DNA from: an uncultured bacterium | GTDB taxonomy: Bacteria > Muiribacteriota > Ozemobacteria > Ozemobacterales > Ozemobacteraceae | NCBI GenBank assembly: GCA_937949615.1 | Contig: CALEDQ010000013.1 | Coordinates: 47,974 to 111,973, forward strand | Direction: 5' to 3' | DNA: 64,000 nt | Shown here: one piece after another, positions 33,919 to 42,587 of the stretch | Layout: each line of letters starts with the position of its first letter | Position numbering within the stretch: the first letter of the stretch is position 1 | Notes under the pieces: model-generated | Database searches by the model: none | What the model was told of the DNA's origin: nothing | What the model saw: only the letters and a program-made list of their open reading frames with translations | Program-made: the position numbers and the translations under genes

Positions 33919-35889
33919 TCAGCGAAATTTGAGTTCCATACCAAGAGTCACGAGGCGACCGGGCTCATAGTTGATCGGGCCGCTCTGGTTGAGGTTGATG
34001 CTGCCGTTTTTGGCGAATACGGCTTTGCCGGTTGCCTGGCTCAGCTGAACGTCATCCTGATCGGTCAGGTTTTCGACATTCAGATAAATTGCCAGATCCT
34101 TGGTGGCCTGCTGTCTGATGCTGAGATCGAACATGGTCGAGGCATCGACTTTCGGGTAGGTGTTGCCAATCGCTTCGGTTTCACCCTGATGCGACATGGT
34201 CAGCATGGCGCTGAGCTTGTTATAGCTGTAGGTGGTGCCGGCGACCGCACGAAATTCTGGCTTGCTGACCAGTCTGAGGTTGTCGGTCTTGTTTTCGGCC
34301 TTGTTGAAGTCGGTGTAGCCGACCCAGGCGCTGAATTTATCGTTGATTTTGCCGTTAACAGAGAGCTCGATTCCCGAAATTTCGGCTTCTTTGATATTCT
34401 GAAATTTGTTTTTGGCATCGGCTTCAATGTAGTTTTCGATATCTGAATCAAACCAGGCGATTGATGCCTGCCACTTTTCGTTGAATTTATGATTCAGTCT
34501 GAGTTCGAGGTTGTCGATGTCTTCGGCTTTGAGGTCAGGGTTGCCTCTGCCGTTGCTGCGGTAGAGCTCCTGCATGTTGGGGTTTCTGATCAGGCGGCTG
34601 AGACTGAGGCCGGCGCTGGTGTTGTCATTGATTGCATAATTTGAGCCCAGTGCCCAGGAAAATTCTGCATCGCCTTCATAGTCGGTATCAGAACGACCGG
34701 TGATATTCAGATCGAGTTTGTCGGTGGCCTTGATTGCGTCACTGATAAAGTAACCGGTAGTGTCGACTTTTTTTCTGGTCCCGGTGTCGAAACCGTGGCC
34801 GATATCTTCAATTTCCTGTTTGATGGCGCCGATTGTGACAAAATTGCGGTGGTTGGCCTCGACGTTGTAAAGAAGTTCCATCGTGTCCATTTTAACGAGA
34901 ACATCGCCGTTGGCGTTCAGGGTACCGACCTCAAGATCCTTGTCGTTCGGGTAGGCCCAGGTTGACGAAAAGTCTTTGTATTTGGCGTAACGCAGTGTCA
35001 GATTGCCGTTGTCGCCAAAGTCTTTTTCAACCGTATAGTCGTATAAAGACATGTTCCATGGTTCGAATCTTTCGTAGAACGACGGGCACGAAATGGAACC
35101 CTGATTTTCAAGAATCGTTGCTTTGAGAGTCCAGTCATTCTCAAGTTCCAGTTTGCCGCGATAGAGAAATGCGTGGCTGTCGTTGCGGTTGTTGATGGTG
35201 CCAAGGTTTACCGAAGATTTTGGGTTGGTTTTATTGGCAGCGTCGTTGAAATTGCTGAAATCTTCAAAGCGTCTGTCACCATCGTATTCATCCATGAACA
35301 GGGCGAACAGGTGCTCGCTTTTCTCTGAAACATGACCGTAGATGTATTCCTGATGTCTTTTACCATCTCCGCCGATTTCCTGGGTTATGGTGAAGTCTTC
35401 GAGATCTCTGGCGGTCGGCAGCACGAAGTTGACGGCCCCGGCAACGCTGTTGGCGCCATAAACCAGCCCGGCCCCGCCGGGAACGACGGTGATTTTCTGC
35501 AGCCGGCTCATCGGAAACCCGGAAAGCGGCGAAGTGTTGTTCCAGCCAGTGTTGATCGGGCAGCCGTCGAGAGTTACGGCCATGTATTTACCGTCAAAAC
35601 CGCGATAGGTCGGGGTAACGGTTGCGCCTCGCAGACCACCACCCAGAACGACCGAGGAATTGTGTGACTGCAGCATTTTTATCGGGTTGCGCTGCAGCTT
35701 CAGTTCGATGGCCGATGATGCGATTTCATCCTGCGGCCTGGCGATCAATGCCTGGTAGGTAGCACGCTCGGCATCGATATTCAGGTCAGACAGTTTGTAG
35801 GTCTGCTCTTCTGCATAGCCGGCAACTGCGCCGGCCATGAAGAAAATCGCCACAAGAGCACGTAATGACAGTGAAAAACTCTTTCTCAT
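33919..35889 (-). CDS. TonB-dependent outer-membrane receptor
   Basis: 656 residues from the ATG at 35889 with AGG about six bases upstream; the longer frame to 35901 has no ribosome site. Signal peptide (MRKSFSLSLRALVAIFFMAGAVAGYA), then the plug domain (about 35-170: MLQSHNSSVVLGGGLRGATVT, YRGFDGKYMAVTLDGCPINTG, VPGGAGLVYGANSVAGAVNF; short segments of one domain). The barrel ends with an aromatic C-terminal strand YEPGRLVTLGMELKF. No TonB box is obvious. The ligand is unknown, but the FecBCD-like importer next door argues for a metal chelate or cofactor. Ends at an intrinsic terminator. Confidence 0.93.
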   Translation of the reverse strand: MRKSFSLSLRALVAIFFMAGAVAGYAEEQTYKLSDLNIDAERATYQALIARPQDEIASSAIELKLQRNPIKMLQSHNSSVVLGGGLRGATVTPTYRGFDGKYMAVTLDGCPINTGWNNTSPLSGFPMSRLQKITVVPGGAGLVYGANSVAGAVNFVLPTARDLEDFTITQEIGGDGKRHQEYIYGHVSEKSEHLFALFMDEYDGDRRFEDFSNFNDAANKTNPKSSVNLGTINNRNDSHAFLYRGKLELENDWTLKATILENQGSISCPSFYERFEPWNMSLYDYTVEKDFGDNGNLTLRYAKYKDFSSTWAYPNDKDLEVGTLNANGDVLVKMDTMELLYNVEANHRNFVTIGAIKQEIEDIGHGFDTGTRKKVDTTGYFISDAIKATDKLDLNITGRSDTDYEGDAEFSWALGSNYAINDNTSAGLSLSRLIRNPNMQELYRSNGRGNPDLKAEDIDNLELRLNHKFNEKWQASIAWFDSDIENYIEADAKNKFQNIKEAEISGIELSVNGKINDKFSAWVGYTDFNKAENKTDNLRLVSKPEFRAVAGTTYSYNKLSAMLTMSHQGETEAIGNTYPKVDASTMFDLSIRQQATKDLAIYLNVENLTDQDDVQLSQATGKAVFAKNGSINLNQSGPINYEPGRLVTLGMELKFR

Positions 35890-36004
35890 GTAAAACCTCA
35901 TTTTTTGGAATTCATGTTTTAAGAGATTTTATGCAATTACATGATACTTGGCAAGATGAAAAATATTTTTACATAGATGTGGTAGTTTAAAGTAGTGTTA
36001 AGAT

Positions 36005-37063
36005 TCAGTTGTCGAACCCGGTGCCGGCATGGGCAAAAGTCCGCCCGTAAAGCATTCTGCAGAACTTTTCGTGCTCTGCCCTGAGATCGATATCGGCAAA
36101 ACGTTCGGGGTAGAATTTTTTGGCCAGCCAGAGAATGCCGACCGGCGAATAGGTCGAGAGAAACCAGTTGGTTAACCAGGCCTGTCGGTCATCGGCCGGG
36201 GTTTTATAGACGCGGCCTTCTTTGACCGCTCTTAGAGAACCCCACCAGGAAGCTTTATAAAAAATATCGTTTTTAGAATCATCGATTATCAGGTCGGGAT
36301 CAAACGCGAAAAGCAGTTCGGCGCACCCGGCCGAATCTGCCGGGTCATCGCCTGAATCCATAAGCCTGCCGCCGGCCAGGCGTATCAGATTGAATCCGTA
36401 AGTTGTGCGGCTGCCGCGCAGGATCATCTGGTTACCGCTGGTGTTTATCATGGCAACCTTCGGCCGCTTCTCGACAGGAATATCTGCTGTTCTTGAACTG
36501 ACGAGAGTCAGCTTTTCTTTGAAAAATGCCGTATATTTTTCGGCCCGCTCTTTGCTGCCGGTTACCTCGGCCAGTTTGGCAACTGATTCCAGCCACTCGT
36601 CGACTGTTCCGAAGCCCGCGTGCAGGGTTACCGTCTTTATGCCGTGCTGCTCCAGTGATCGGGTCAGCTCGCCTGAATGTGAAAAGTCCAGCGAGGCGAC
36701 CACAAGATCGGGCCCGGTGCGCAGAATGGTTTCGATGTTGGGCATGCCGACCTGACCGGTATCTGCAACGTCGCTGAAATACGGGGCAAAGGTGCTGTAA
36801 AATGCTTCGAGTTTGTCGTCGGTAATTCCGGCCGGTCTTTTGGGCAGACAGACGACTTTGTCGGTGAGGTCGAGAATGAAGAACAGGCCGATCGCCTGCG
36901 GGTAGAGCAGCGCGATTCTGTTGGGAGACGACGCAATGACTGTTTCAGAATCGCCCATGGCTTCGCTTGCGACTGCCGTCTCGGCAGCGTAAACCATGCC
37001 TGCGGTCAATAATGCGATGATCGATGCCAGGGTTATGATGATAGCTCTGCTTTGGCGCGTCAT
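36005..37063 (-). CDS. Periplasmic metal-chelate binding protein (BtuF/FecB-type)
   Basis: 352 residues, strong GGAGG ribosome site, signal peptide (about 1-27). The cluster-8 binding-protein core is readable: RIALLYPQAIGLFFILDLTDKV, GPDLVVASLDFSHSGELTRSLEQHGI, GGRLMDSGDDPADS, AELLFAFDPDLIIDDSKN and a C-terminal SPVGILWLAKKFYPERF. This family delivers siderophores, cobalamin or other chelates to FecCD permeases. It is divergent from the permease and upstream of the receptor on the same strand, so it may be co-transcribed with the receptor. Confidence 0.9.
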   Translation of the reverse strand: MTRQSRAIIITLASIIALLTAGMVYAAETAVASEAMGDSETVIASSPNRIALLYPQAIGLFFILDLTDKVVCLPKRPAGITDDKLEAFYSTFAPYFSDVADTGQVGMPNIETILRTGPDLVVASLDFSHSGELTRSLEQHGIKTVTLHAGFGTVDEWLESVAKLAEVTGSKERAEKYTAFFKEKLTLVSSRTADIPVEKRPKVAMINTSGNQMILRGSRTTYGFNLIRLAGGRLMDSGDDPADSAGCAELLFAFDPDLIIDDSKNDIFYKASWWGSLRAVKEGRVYKTPADDRQAWLTNWFLSTYSPVGILWLAKKFYPERFADIDLRAEHEKFCRMLYGRTFAHAGTGFDN

Positions 37064-37105
37064 AACAACAACCTCCAGATTTTATAAGACCTGCTTCGAT
37101 GAAAA

Positions 37106-37117
37106 TTATGTACATAA
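37106..37117. promoter_or_regulatory. Palindrome in the divergent importer promoter region
   Basis: Perfect 12-base palindrome TTATGTACATAA in the 117-base gap between the divergently transcribed binding-protein gene (start 37063) and permease gene (start 37181). Similar CATAAAAT-containing sequence lies before the receptor gene near 35925-35945. It is a reasonable operator candidate for a metal-responsive regulator, but it matches no Fur or NikR box I know. Confidence 0.4.
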
Positions 37118-37180
37118 AATAGCACAAAGTATATCAAATGTGTTAAGGTAGTGGAAAGTTTAACGGAGAACAGTTTCTGT

Positions 37181-38197
37181 ATGCGTCGACTCGGGATCTT
37201 TCTCATCTGTTGTGCGATTCTGATCATTGCCGTCGTTTTATCTCTCAATCTGGGCAATTTTCGCATTCCGGTAGCTCAGGTTTTCAGGATCATGTCGGCA
37301 AAGCTCTGTAATACGGCCATGCCTGAAATCGAAAGATATCAGGATGTCGTGCTGCTGTCGCTCAGATTGCCGCGCATAATCATGGTTCTGTTGATCGGCG
37401 CTTCTCTTGGTGTTTCCGGGGCGGTTTCTCAGGGGATTTTCAGAAACCCGCTCGTCAGCCCGTTCATTCTCGGCATTTCATCCGGCGCCTCTTTTGGCGC
37501 TGGCGTGGCCATGATATTTTTTTCGGGTCTGCCGTTCATGGTTGACCTGGGCGCGGCAATTGGCGGCTTCGGGGCGGTGCTGGCGGCGTTTCTGATTGCC
37601 CGCAGCCCCGGCGGCTTCACGCCGCGTCTTTCTCTGGTGCTCAGCGGCGTCATTGTCTCGTCTTTTTTTACCTCGATGGTCGGTATTCTCAAATACCTCG
37701 CCGACAGCGAATCACAGTTGCCGGCACTGACTTTCTGGATGATGGGCAGCTTTGCGTCGATCGACTGGGCCAGTCTTAACCCGGTGATCTACATAATTCC
37801 GCTGTGCATGCTGCCGATGGTGATCTTTTCGTGGTATCTTAATATTCTTTCGCTGGGTGATCGCGAAGCGATGCTGCTCGGCATGAATGTCGAAAGATGG
37901 AAAATGTTTTTCATCATGCTGGTGGTCGTCGCGATTGGCTCAGGCGTGGCCCGCTGCGGCGTTATCGGCTGGGTCGGGCTCGTCATTCCGCACATCGCCA
38001 GAGCGATCAGCGGGCCGAATCACAGAGATGTCGTGCCCCTGTCGGCATTTCTCGGGGCGATTTTTCTGCTGATTGCCGATAACCTGGCGCGTTCAGCCAC
38101 TTCGGGCGAAATTCCGGTCGGCATCGTCACCGCCATTATCGGCACGCCCTTCTTCGTCTACTTTCTGCGCAAGCGTGAGGTGGCCCTATGGAACTGA
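37181..38197 (+). CDS. FecCD/BtuC-type metal-chelate permease
   Basis: 338 residues from the ATG at 37181; an in-frame GTG at 37151 is an alternative, and GGAG lies 12 bases before the ATG. Many hydrophobic segments (about nine to ten) with FecCD landmarks: LRLPRIIMVLLIGASLGVSG, FRNPLVSPFILGISSGASFG, GVARCGVIGWVGLVIPHIAR and ATSGEIPVGIVTAIIGTPFF. Pairs with the ATPase whose ATG overlaps its last ten bases. Confidence 0.94.
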   Translation: MRRLGIFLICCAILIIAVVLSLNLGNFRIPVAQVFRIMSAKLCNTAMPEIERYQDVVLLSLRLPRIIMVLLIGASLGVSGAVSQGIFRNPLVSPFILGISSGASFGAGVAMIFFSGLPFMVDLGAAIGGFGAVLAAFLIARSPGGFTPRLSLVLSGVIVSSFFTSMVGILKYLADSESQLPALTFWMMGSFASIDWASLNPVIYIIPLCMLPMVIFSWYLNILSLGDREAMLLGMNVERWKMFFIMLVVVAIGSGVARCGVIGWVGLVIPHIARAISGPNHRDVVPLSAFLGAIFLLIADNLARSATSGEIPVGIVTAIIGTPFFVYFLRKREVALWN

Positions 38198-38982
38198 ACC
38201 GCATGGCGATCAGCCTCGAAGATCTGCATTTTTCGTATATTGCCGACCAGCCGGTGCTGAAAGGCATAAATCTGAGCGTCAAAGTCGGGGAAAAGGTCGC
38301 CGTGCTCGGGCGCAATGGCGCGGGCAAGACCACGCTTTTCAGCATTCTGTCTGGCATAAATCACGGCTATCAGGGAAAAGTGACCATTGCCGGGCACGAA
38401 CTCAGGCAGATGAGCCGCTCGGAAATTGCACAGCAGGTGGCGCTGGTGCCGCAGAAACATGAGCCGCTTTTTCCCTATCTGACCAGAGATTTTATTATGA
38501 TGGGGCGCTTCTGCAGCATGGGTCTGTTCGGTTCACCGGGCAGCGAAGACCTCAAAATTGTCGAGGAAGCCGCCATCGAGACCGGTGCCGCACGTTTTCT
38601 CGACCGGCCATACTCAACGCTGTCGGGCGGCGAAATGCAGCTGGTGCTCATTGCCAGGGCCCTGGCGCAGCAGTCTGAGATTCTTGTGCTCGACGAGCCG
38701 AACACCCATCTCGATTACCGCAATCGCTTTCTCGTGCTCGATCTGGTGCGCAGACTCGCGGAGGCCAGGCAGATGACGCTGATCATGTCTCTGCATGACC
38801 CCAACGACGTCATTCAGTTCGCCGAGCGGGTTGTCGTGATGCACGACGGGCGTGTCGTGGCTGATGGCCGGCCGGCTGAAGTCATCGACGAGGCGCTGCT
38901 GGCTGAATATTTCGGCATCAGGGCGGTGGCACTTAAAAATGCCGCCGGCAATCTTATTTTCAAGGCAGTCGAGGCCCTTTGA
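38188..38982 (+). CDS. FecE/BtuD-type ABC ATPase
   Basis: 264 residues. Walker A VLGRNGAGKTTLFSILSG, signature YSTLSGGEMQLVLIARAL, Walker B ILVLDEPNTHLDYRN and switch histidine MSLHDPND. The D-loop and the NTHLDYRN stretch are typical of iron-chelate ATPases. Overlaps the permease gene by ten bases, so one transcription unit: binding protein, permease and ATPase make a complete importer. Confidence 0.95.
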   Translation: MELNRMAISLEDLHFSYIADQPVLKGINLSVKVGEKVAVLGRNGAGKTTLFSILSGINHGYQGKVTIAGHELRQMSRSEIAQQVALVPQKHEPLFPYLTRDFIMMGRFCSMGLFGSPGSEDLKIVEEAAIETGAARFLDRPYSTLSGGEMQLVLIARALAQQSEILVLDEPNTHLDYRNRFLVLDLVRRLAEARQMTLIMSLHDPNDVIQFAERVVVMHDGRVVADGRPAEVIDEALLAEYFGIRAVALKNAAGNLIFKAVEAL

Positions 38983-39012
38983 GGCCTGATTCAATTTTCT
39001 TGAGGGAATATC

Positions 39013-39870
39013 ATGACAGGTTTTTCTGTAAACATCGACTGGGAAGCGATCTATAATCAGCCATGGGTGAGCAGTTCGGGCGGTGCCGGCGTGAAGGCGA
39101 CTGCCGAATACTGGAGCCACCGGGCTGAAGGGTTTGCCAGAAAAGCGCATCACCCGAAAAACCGTCTTAACTCAGAGCAGCTGCTCGACCGCTTCGTCTG
39201 GTCGAAAAGCGAAACGGTTCTCGATATCGGAGCCGGGCCGGGAAGCTATGCTATCCCGCTGGCAAAGAGGGTTGGCAGCGTTACAGCTCTCGACGTGTCA
39301 GCCGGCATGCTCGACCAGCTGCAGCAGCGGGCCAGAGTCGAGGGTGTCAGCAACATCAAAACGATTACCGATTCATGGCTCGGAGTGCCTGAAGACCGGG
39401 TCAGCGGTTTCGATACGCTGATCTGCTTCAATGCGCTTGGCTGCGCTGCCCTGCTCGAAGACGGAACCTGTCACATGGGCCGGGCGCTCGTAAAAATGGC
39501 CGGGGCGGCCAGACGGGGCTTCGCTCTCGTTCCGCTTGCCGATCTGCCGGTTGACAGACCCATGCTGCAGGCGCTTGACATGCCCTTTACCGCCAGCCGG
39601 CGCGAAAGGGTCGCCCTGCTGTTTCATATCATGGTCAAGGCGGGCCTGCTCCCAGATGTCGAAATTCTCGCGCGCCCGTTTTTCTGGGCTTTCGAAAGTC
39701 TCGAAGAGGGCGTTGAACTGCTCGCCTCGCGCATCGGCATTCAGGATGATGGCCACCGCCGTTCCCTGCTCTTAAAATATCTTGAGACTCAGGTAGAAAA
39801 GGTCGACAGCACCCTGATTCTGCAATACCCGGTGCACCAGGCCCTGTTCAAGTGGCAGAGAGAAGAGTAG
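39013..39870 (+). CDS. SAM-dependent class I methyltransferase
   Basis: 285 residues, GAGGGAA before the ATG. Motif I SETVLDIGAGPGSYAIPLAK, motif II VTALDVSAGMLDQL, post-motif FDTLICFNALGCAALLEDG and a C-terminal segment likely to shape the substrate pocket. Directly behind the importer ATPase (30 bases), so probably part of the same transcript. It may modify the imported ligand or a related cofactor (inference); the substrate is not evident. Confidence 0.88.
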   Translation: MTGFSVNIDWEAIYNQPWVSSSGGAGVKATAEYWSHRAEGFARKAHHPKNRLNSEQLLDRFVWSKSETVLDIGAGPGSYAIPLAKRVGSVTALDVSAGMLDQLQQRARVEGVSNIKTITDSWLGVPEDRVSGFDTLICFNALGCAALLEDGTCHMGRALVKMAGAARRGFALVPLADLPVDRPMLQALDMPFTASRRERVALLFHIMVKAGLLPDVEILARPFFWAFESLEEGVELLASRIGIQDDGHRRSLLLKYLETQVEKVDSTLILQYPVHQALFKWQREE

Positions 39871-39954
39871 GGGCTGTCCTGTGACAGGCGGCCGTTGTGC
39901 AGAGATAAAACGCGGGCTGCGTGTTCTTTGCCCTGAAATAGCTTGGGGCAGGGG

Positions 39955-40368
39955 CTAAGACTCGGTTTTATGCATTATCACACGCGTTCTTATCATATAG
40001 AAAACAGCCACTCCTGCCGTGTAGGCAAGCAGATCGAAAGGGTCGTAGCCGTTTCCAAGGACCCAGTGTCCAATTCGCGTCTGCCTGAACATGTCGAGGT
40101 CTTTCTGGTGAATCAACTGACTTGCTTCAACGAGATAAGATATTCCCAGACAGGTAAGTGCGGCTTTTTTTTCTTCAATTTCAGGCTTTATAAGCAGAAT
40201 GAGCTGATAAACCAGAATCGACCACAGCGCATCTCCGATGTAAAAGAGGCAGCCGGCATCGAAAAACTTCGCCACTTTTCTTGAAGCCAGACCTGCGGCT
40301 ACGGTCACCAGCATTCCAGCTATTGTTCGGATTCTGGAATTCATAAACAAAGCATCGCGTATTTTCAT
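39955..40368 (-). CDS. DUF2809 membrane protein
   Basis: 137 residues with about four hydrophobic segments. DUF2809 features: an N-terminal RIRTIAGMLVTVAAGLASR, then DALWSILVYQLI, YLVEASQLIHQKDLDMFRQT and GNGYDPFDLLAYTAGVAVFY. The role is unknown. The ribosome site is weak and the start uncertain (ATG at 40368, alternative 40344). Confidence 0.75.
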   Translation of the reverse strand: MKIRDALFMNSRIRTIAGMLVTVAAGLASRKVAKFFDAGCLFYIGDALWSILVYQLILLIKPEIEEKKAALTCLGISYLVEASQLIHQKDLDMFRQTRIGHWVLGNGYDPFDLLAYTAGVAVFYMIRTRVIMHKTES

Positions 40369-40728
40369 GTGTTTTCTTTGCGAACTATTTATTGTTGATT
40401 AATAGACACTTTAGCAGATTGTTCCGGCACTTTCAAAGTCTCAACGCCAGGTTGTTCGGCAGGAAATTCCTTATGCGGGGCCATTCGGCCACAGCAACTC
40501 TCAGTCGCAGTCTGGCGGGCAAGAAGTAAAAAGCCTGCTTTAAGAATATGCCGACGGGCTGCTGTTAAGATTGGCGAATTGTCGTCAGGTGCATACAGTG
40601 AACCCTGGCGAAAAACTTCATTGACTCGCAAAATGGCCCGTGATATCGTTTGGGAGACGAAAGCAGAGCCTTTCCAGGGGGCTTTCCGGGAGCACTTTAC
40701 CCTTATCACATCTTCAAGGAAATACTCC
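40369..40728. other. 360-base gap upstream of dapE
   Basis: No gene is convincing on either strand. Minus-strand frames run open through it but with no ribosome site and no recognisable domain. I looked for a lysine riboswitch and saw no clear core. A promoter for the dap operon must lie here, but no strong -35/-10 pair stands out. The last 15 bases carry the AAGGA ribosome site of dapE. Confidence 0.5.
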
Positions 40729-41739
40729 ATGCTTCCAACTCCGCAACTTGCCGAACTCGCCCTGAGCCTGGTGCGTATCCCTTCAGAAAGCGGCCGCGAA
40801 GCCGAAGTCGCCCGCTTCATCGAATCACTTGCCACAAGCCAAGGTTTTGTCTGCGAGCACATTTTTGTCGAAGAAAACCGCTGGAATCTTCTTGTTACAA
40901 CGGGCAGATACCCCCAGACACTGCTGACCACGCACATCGATACCGTGCCGGGCGGGCCGGAGCCGCGCATCGGGAACGGCGTTCTCTGGGGCCGTGGTTC
41001 CTGCGATGCCAAGGGCATCGCCGCCGCCATGTTCTGTGCACTGTGCGATCTGCGCAGTGCCGGCCGACAGGATATCGGGCTGCTTCTTGTGGTGGGCGAA
41101 GAAACCCGCAGCGATGGCGCCAAAGTTGCCGCAAAAAAACTCGCCCCCGTCAGGCGTTTCATCAACGGTGAACCGACCGAACTGCAGTTCGTTTCCGGGC
41201 AGAAGGGTGTGCTCAAATTTACTCTCAGCGCCACCGGAAAATGCGCCCATTCCGGCTACCCGGAACTCGGGCACTCTGCCATTCATACACTTCTCGACGT
41301 TCTGCAGAAGCTGCTCTCCGAGCCATGGCCCTGCGACCCGCGTCTGGGCAAAACGCTCGTGAATGTTGGCGTCATCGAGGGCGGCATTGCCGCCAATGTG
41401 ACCGCGCCGAGCGCTGGTGCGCAGATCATCATGCGCTTGGCCGCCAGTGCTGAACAGACCGAAGCGCGGGTGCGCGGCCTGTTGCCACCCAACGTTGCAA
41501 TTGAAATCGATTCCATATCGCACCCGCAGGTTTTGAACGTGCCCCCCGGCGAGAAAAGCATCGTGGTGGGTTACGGTTCGGATGTTCCGCATCTGCGCCC
41601 GCTGGGCGAGCCGTTGATGTATGGCCCGGGCAGCATACATGTGGCGCACACTGATCACGAGCACGTTTCCCTGGCAGACCTGGAAACGGCGCGGCAAAAA
41701 TACATGCAAATCTGTCTCGAAGAAAGCGCAATACCATGA
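40729..41739 (+). CDS. dapE: Succinyl-diaminopimelate desuccinylase (M20 family)
   Basis: 336 residues from the ATG at 40729, with AAGGA eight bases upstream; the longer frame lacks one. M20 metal ligands are in place: LTTHIDTVPGG, WGRGSCDAKGIAAAM, LVVGEETRSDGA, and the C-terminal HVAHTDHEHVSLADL. A dimerisation lid follows the EE motif. By sequence it could equally be called an ArgE/LysK-like deacylase; the following dapD and aminotransferase point to succinyl-DAP (context). Stop overlaps the dapD start in an ATGA. Confidence 0.85.
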   Translation: MLPTPQLAELALSLVRIPSESGREAEVARFIESLATSQGFVCEHIFVEENRWNLLVTTGRYPQTLLTTHIDTVPGGPEPRIGNGVLWGRGSCDAKGIAAAMFCALCDLRSAGRQDIGLLLVVGEETRSDGAKVAAKKLAPVRRFINGEPTELQFVSGQKGVLKFTLSATGKCAHSGYPELGHSAIHTLLDVLQKLLSEPWPCDPRLGKTLVNVGVIEGGIAANVTAPSAGAQIIMRLAASAEQTEARVRGLLPPNVAIEIDSISHPQVLNVPPGEKSIVVGYGSDVPHLRPLGEPLMYGPGSIHVAHTDHEHVSLADLETARQKYMQICLEESAIP

Positions 41740-42587
41740 AAAATACTCTGCAAGCAAAAATTGAAGCCGCCACTCAGGCCAACTCAACCCTTTCCGATGC
41801 CGAAAAAAGATCCATATTTTTAGAACTCCGCAGTGCCCTCGAAAGCGGCGAAATTCGCTCGGCCGAATGTGTAAACGGCATCTGGCAGGCGAACGCCTTC
41901 GTGAAACAGGGAATTCTTCTTGGGTTCCGCATCGGGGTAATGCAGCAGTTCGCTGATATTAACGGCTACGGAAGTTTTCTGGATAAAGACACCGTGCCGC
42001 CCCGCCAGTTTGCTGTGAACGAAGGCGTCCGCGTCGTGCCGGGCGGCAGCAGTGTGCGCCGGGGCTCGTTTGTGGCCAGGGGCGTAACCATTATGCCTCC
42101 CGCCTTTATCAACGTTGGTGCCTACGTCGATGCCGATACCATGGTCGATTCGCACGCCCTGGTCGGCAGTTGTGCCCAGATCGGCAAGCGCGTTCACCTG
42201 TCGGCGGCTGCCCAGATCGGCGGCGTTCTTGAGCCGGTGGGCGCGCTTCCCGTCATTATCGAGGATGATGTCATGGTCGGCGGCAACTGCGGCGTCTATG
42301 AGGGCGTCATTGTGCGTGCCGGGGCCGTGCTTGCTTCCGGCACGATTCTCAACGCCTCAACCGCCGTTTACGATCTCGTAAACGAGCGGATTTACCGCGC
42401 CAGCGAAAATGCGCCGCTCGAAATTCCCGCCGGCGCTGTGGTGATCCCCGGAGTGCGTATGGCCAAAGGTAAATTTGCCCAGGAAAACGGGCTCGGCATT
42501 CTGAGCCCGATGATCGTTAAATACCGCGACGCCAAAACCAACGCCCGCACCGCTCTTGAAGGAGCGCTTCGCCATGTTACCGACTGA
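41736..42587 (+). CDS. dapD: Tetrahydrodipicolinate N-succinyltransferase
   Basis: 283 residues, full DapD length. Left-handed beta-helix hexapeptides follow the helical N-terminus: VPGGSSVRRGSFVARGVTIM, FINVGAYVDADTMVDSHALV, GSCAQIGKRVHLSAAAQIGG, VIIEDDVMVGGNCGVYEGVI, each a coil of the prism. Succinyl-CoA-dependent acylation of tetrahydrodipicolinate, first committed step of the succinylase lysine/DAP route. Coupled to dapE on one side and overlapping the aminotransferase start by 14 bases on the other. Confidence 0.97.
   Translation: MKNTLQAKIEAATQANSTLSDAEKRSIFLELRSALESGEIRSAECVNGIWQANAFVKQGILLGFRIGVMQQFADINGYGSFLDKDTVPPRQFAVNEGVRVVPGGSSVRRGSFVARGVTIMPPAFINVGAYVDADTMVDSHALVGSCAQIGKRVHLSAAAQIGGVLEPVGALPVIIEDDVMVGGNCGVYEGVIVRAGAVLASGTILNASTAVYDLVNERIYRASENAPLEIPAGAVVIPGVRMAKGKFAQENGLGILSPMIVKYRDAKTNARTALEGALRHVTD

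Noticed and set aside
40369..40728. A lysine riboswitch or T-box upstream of dapE
   Set aside because: No conserved core elements could be found by eye.
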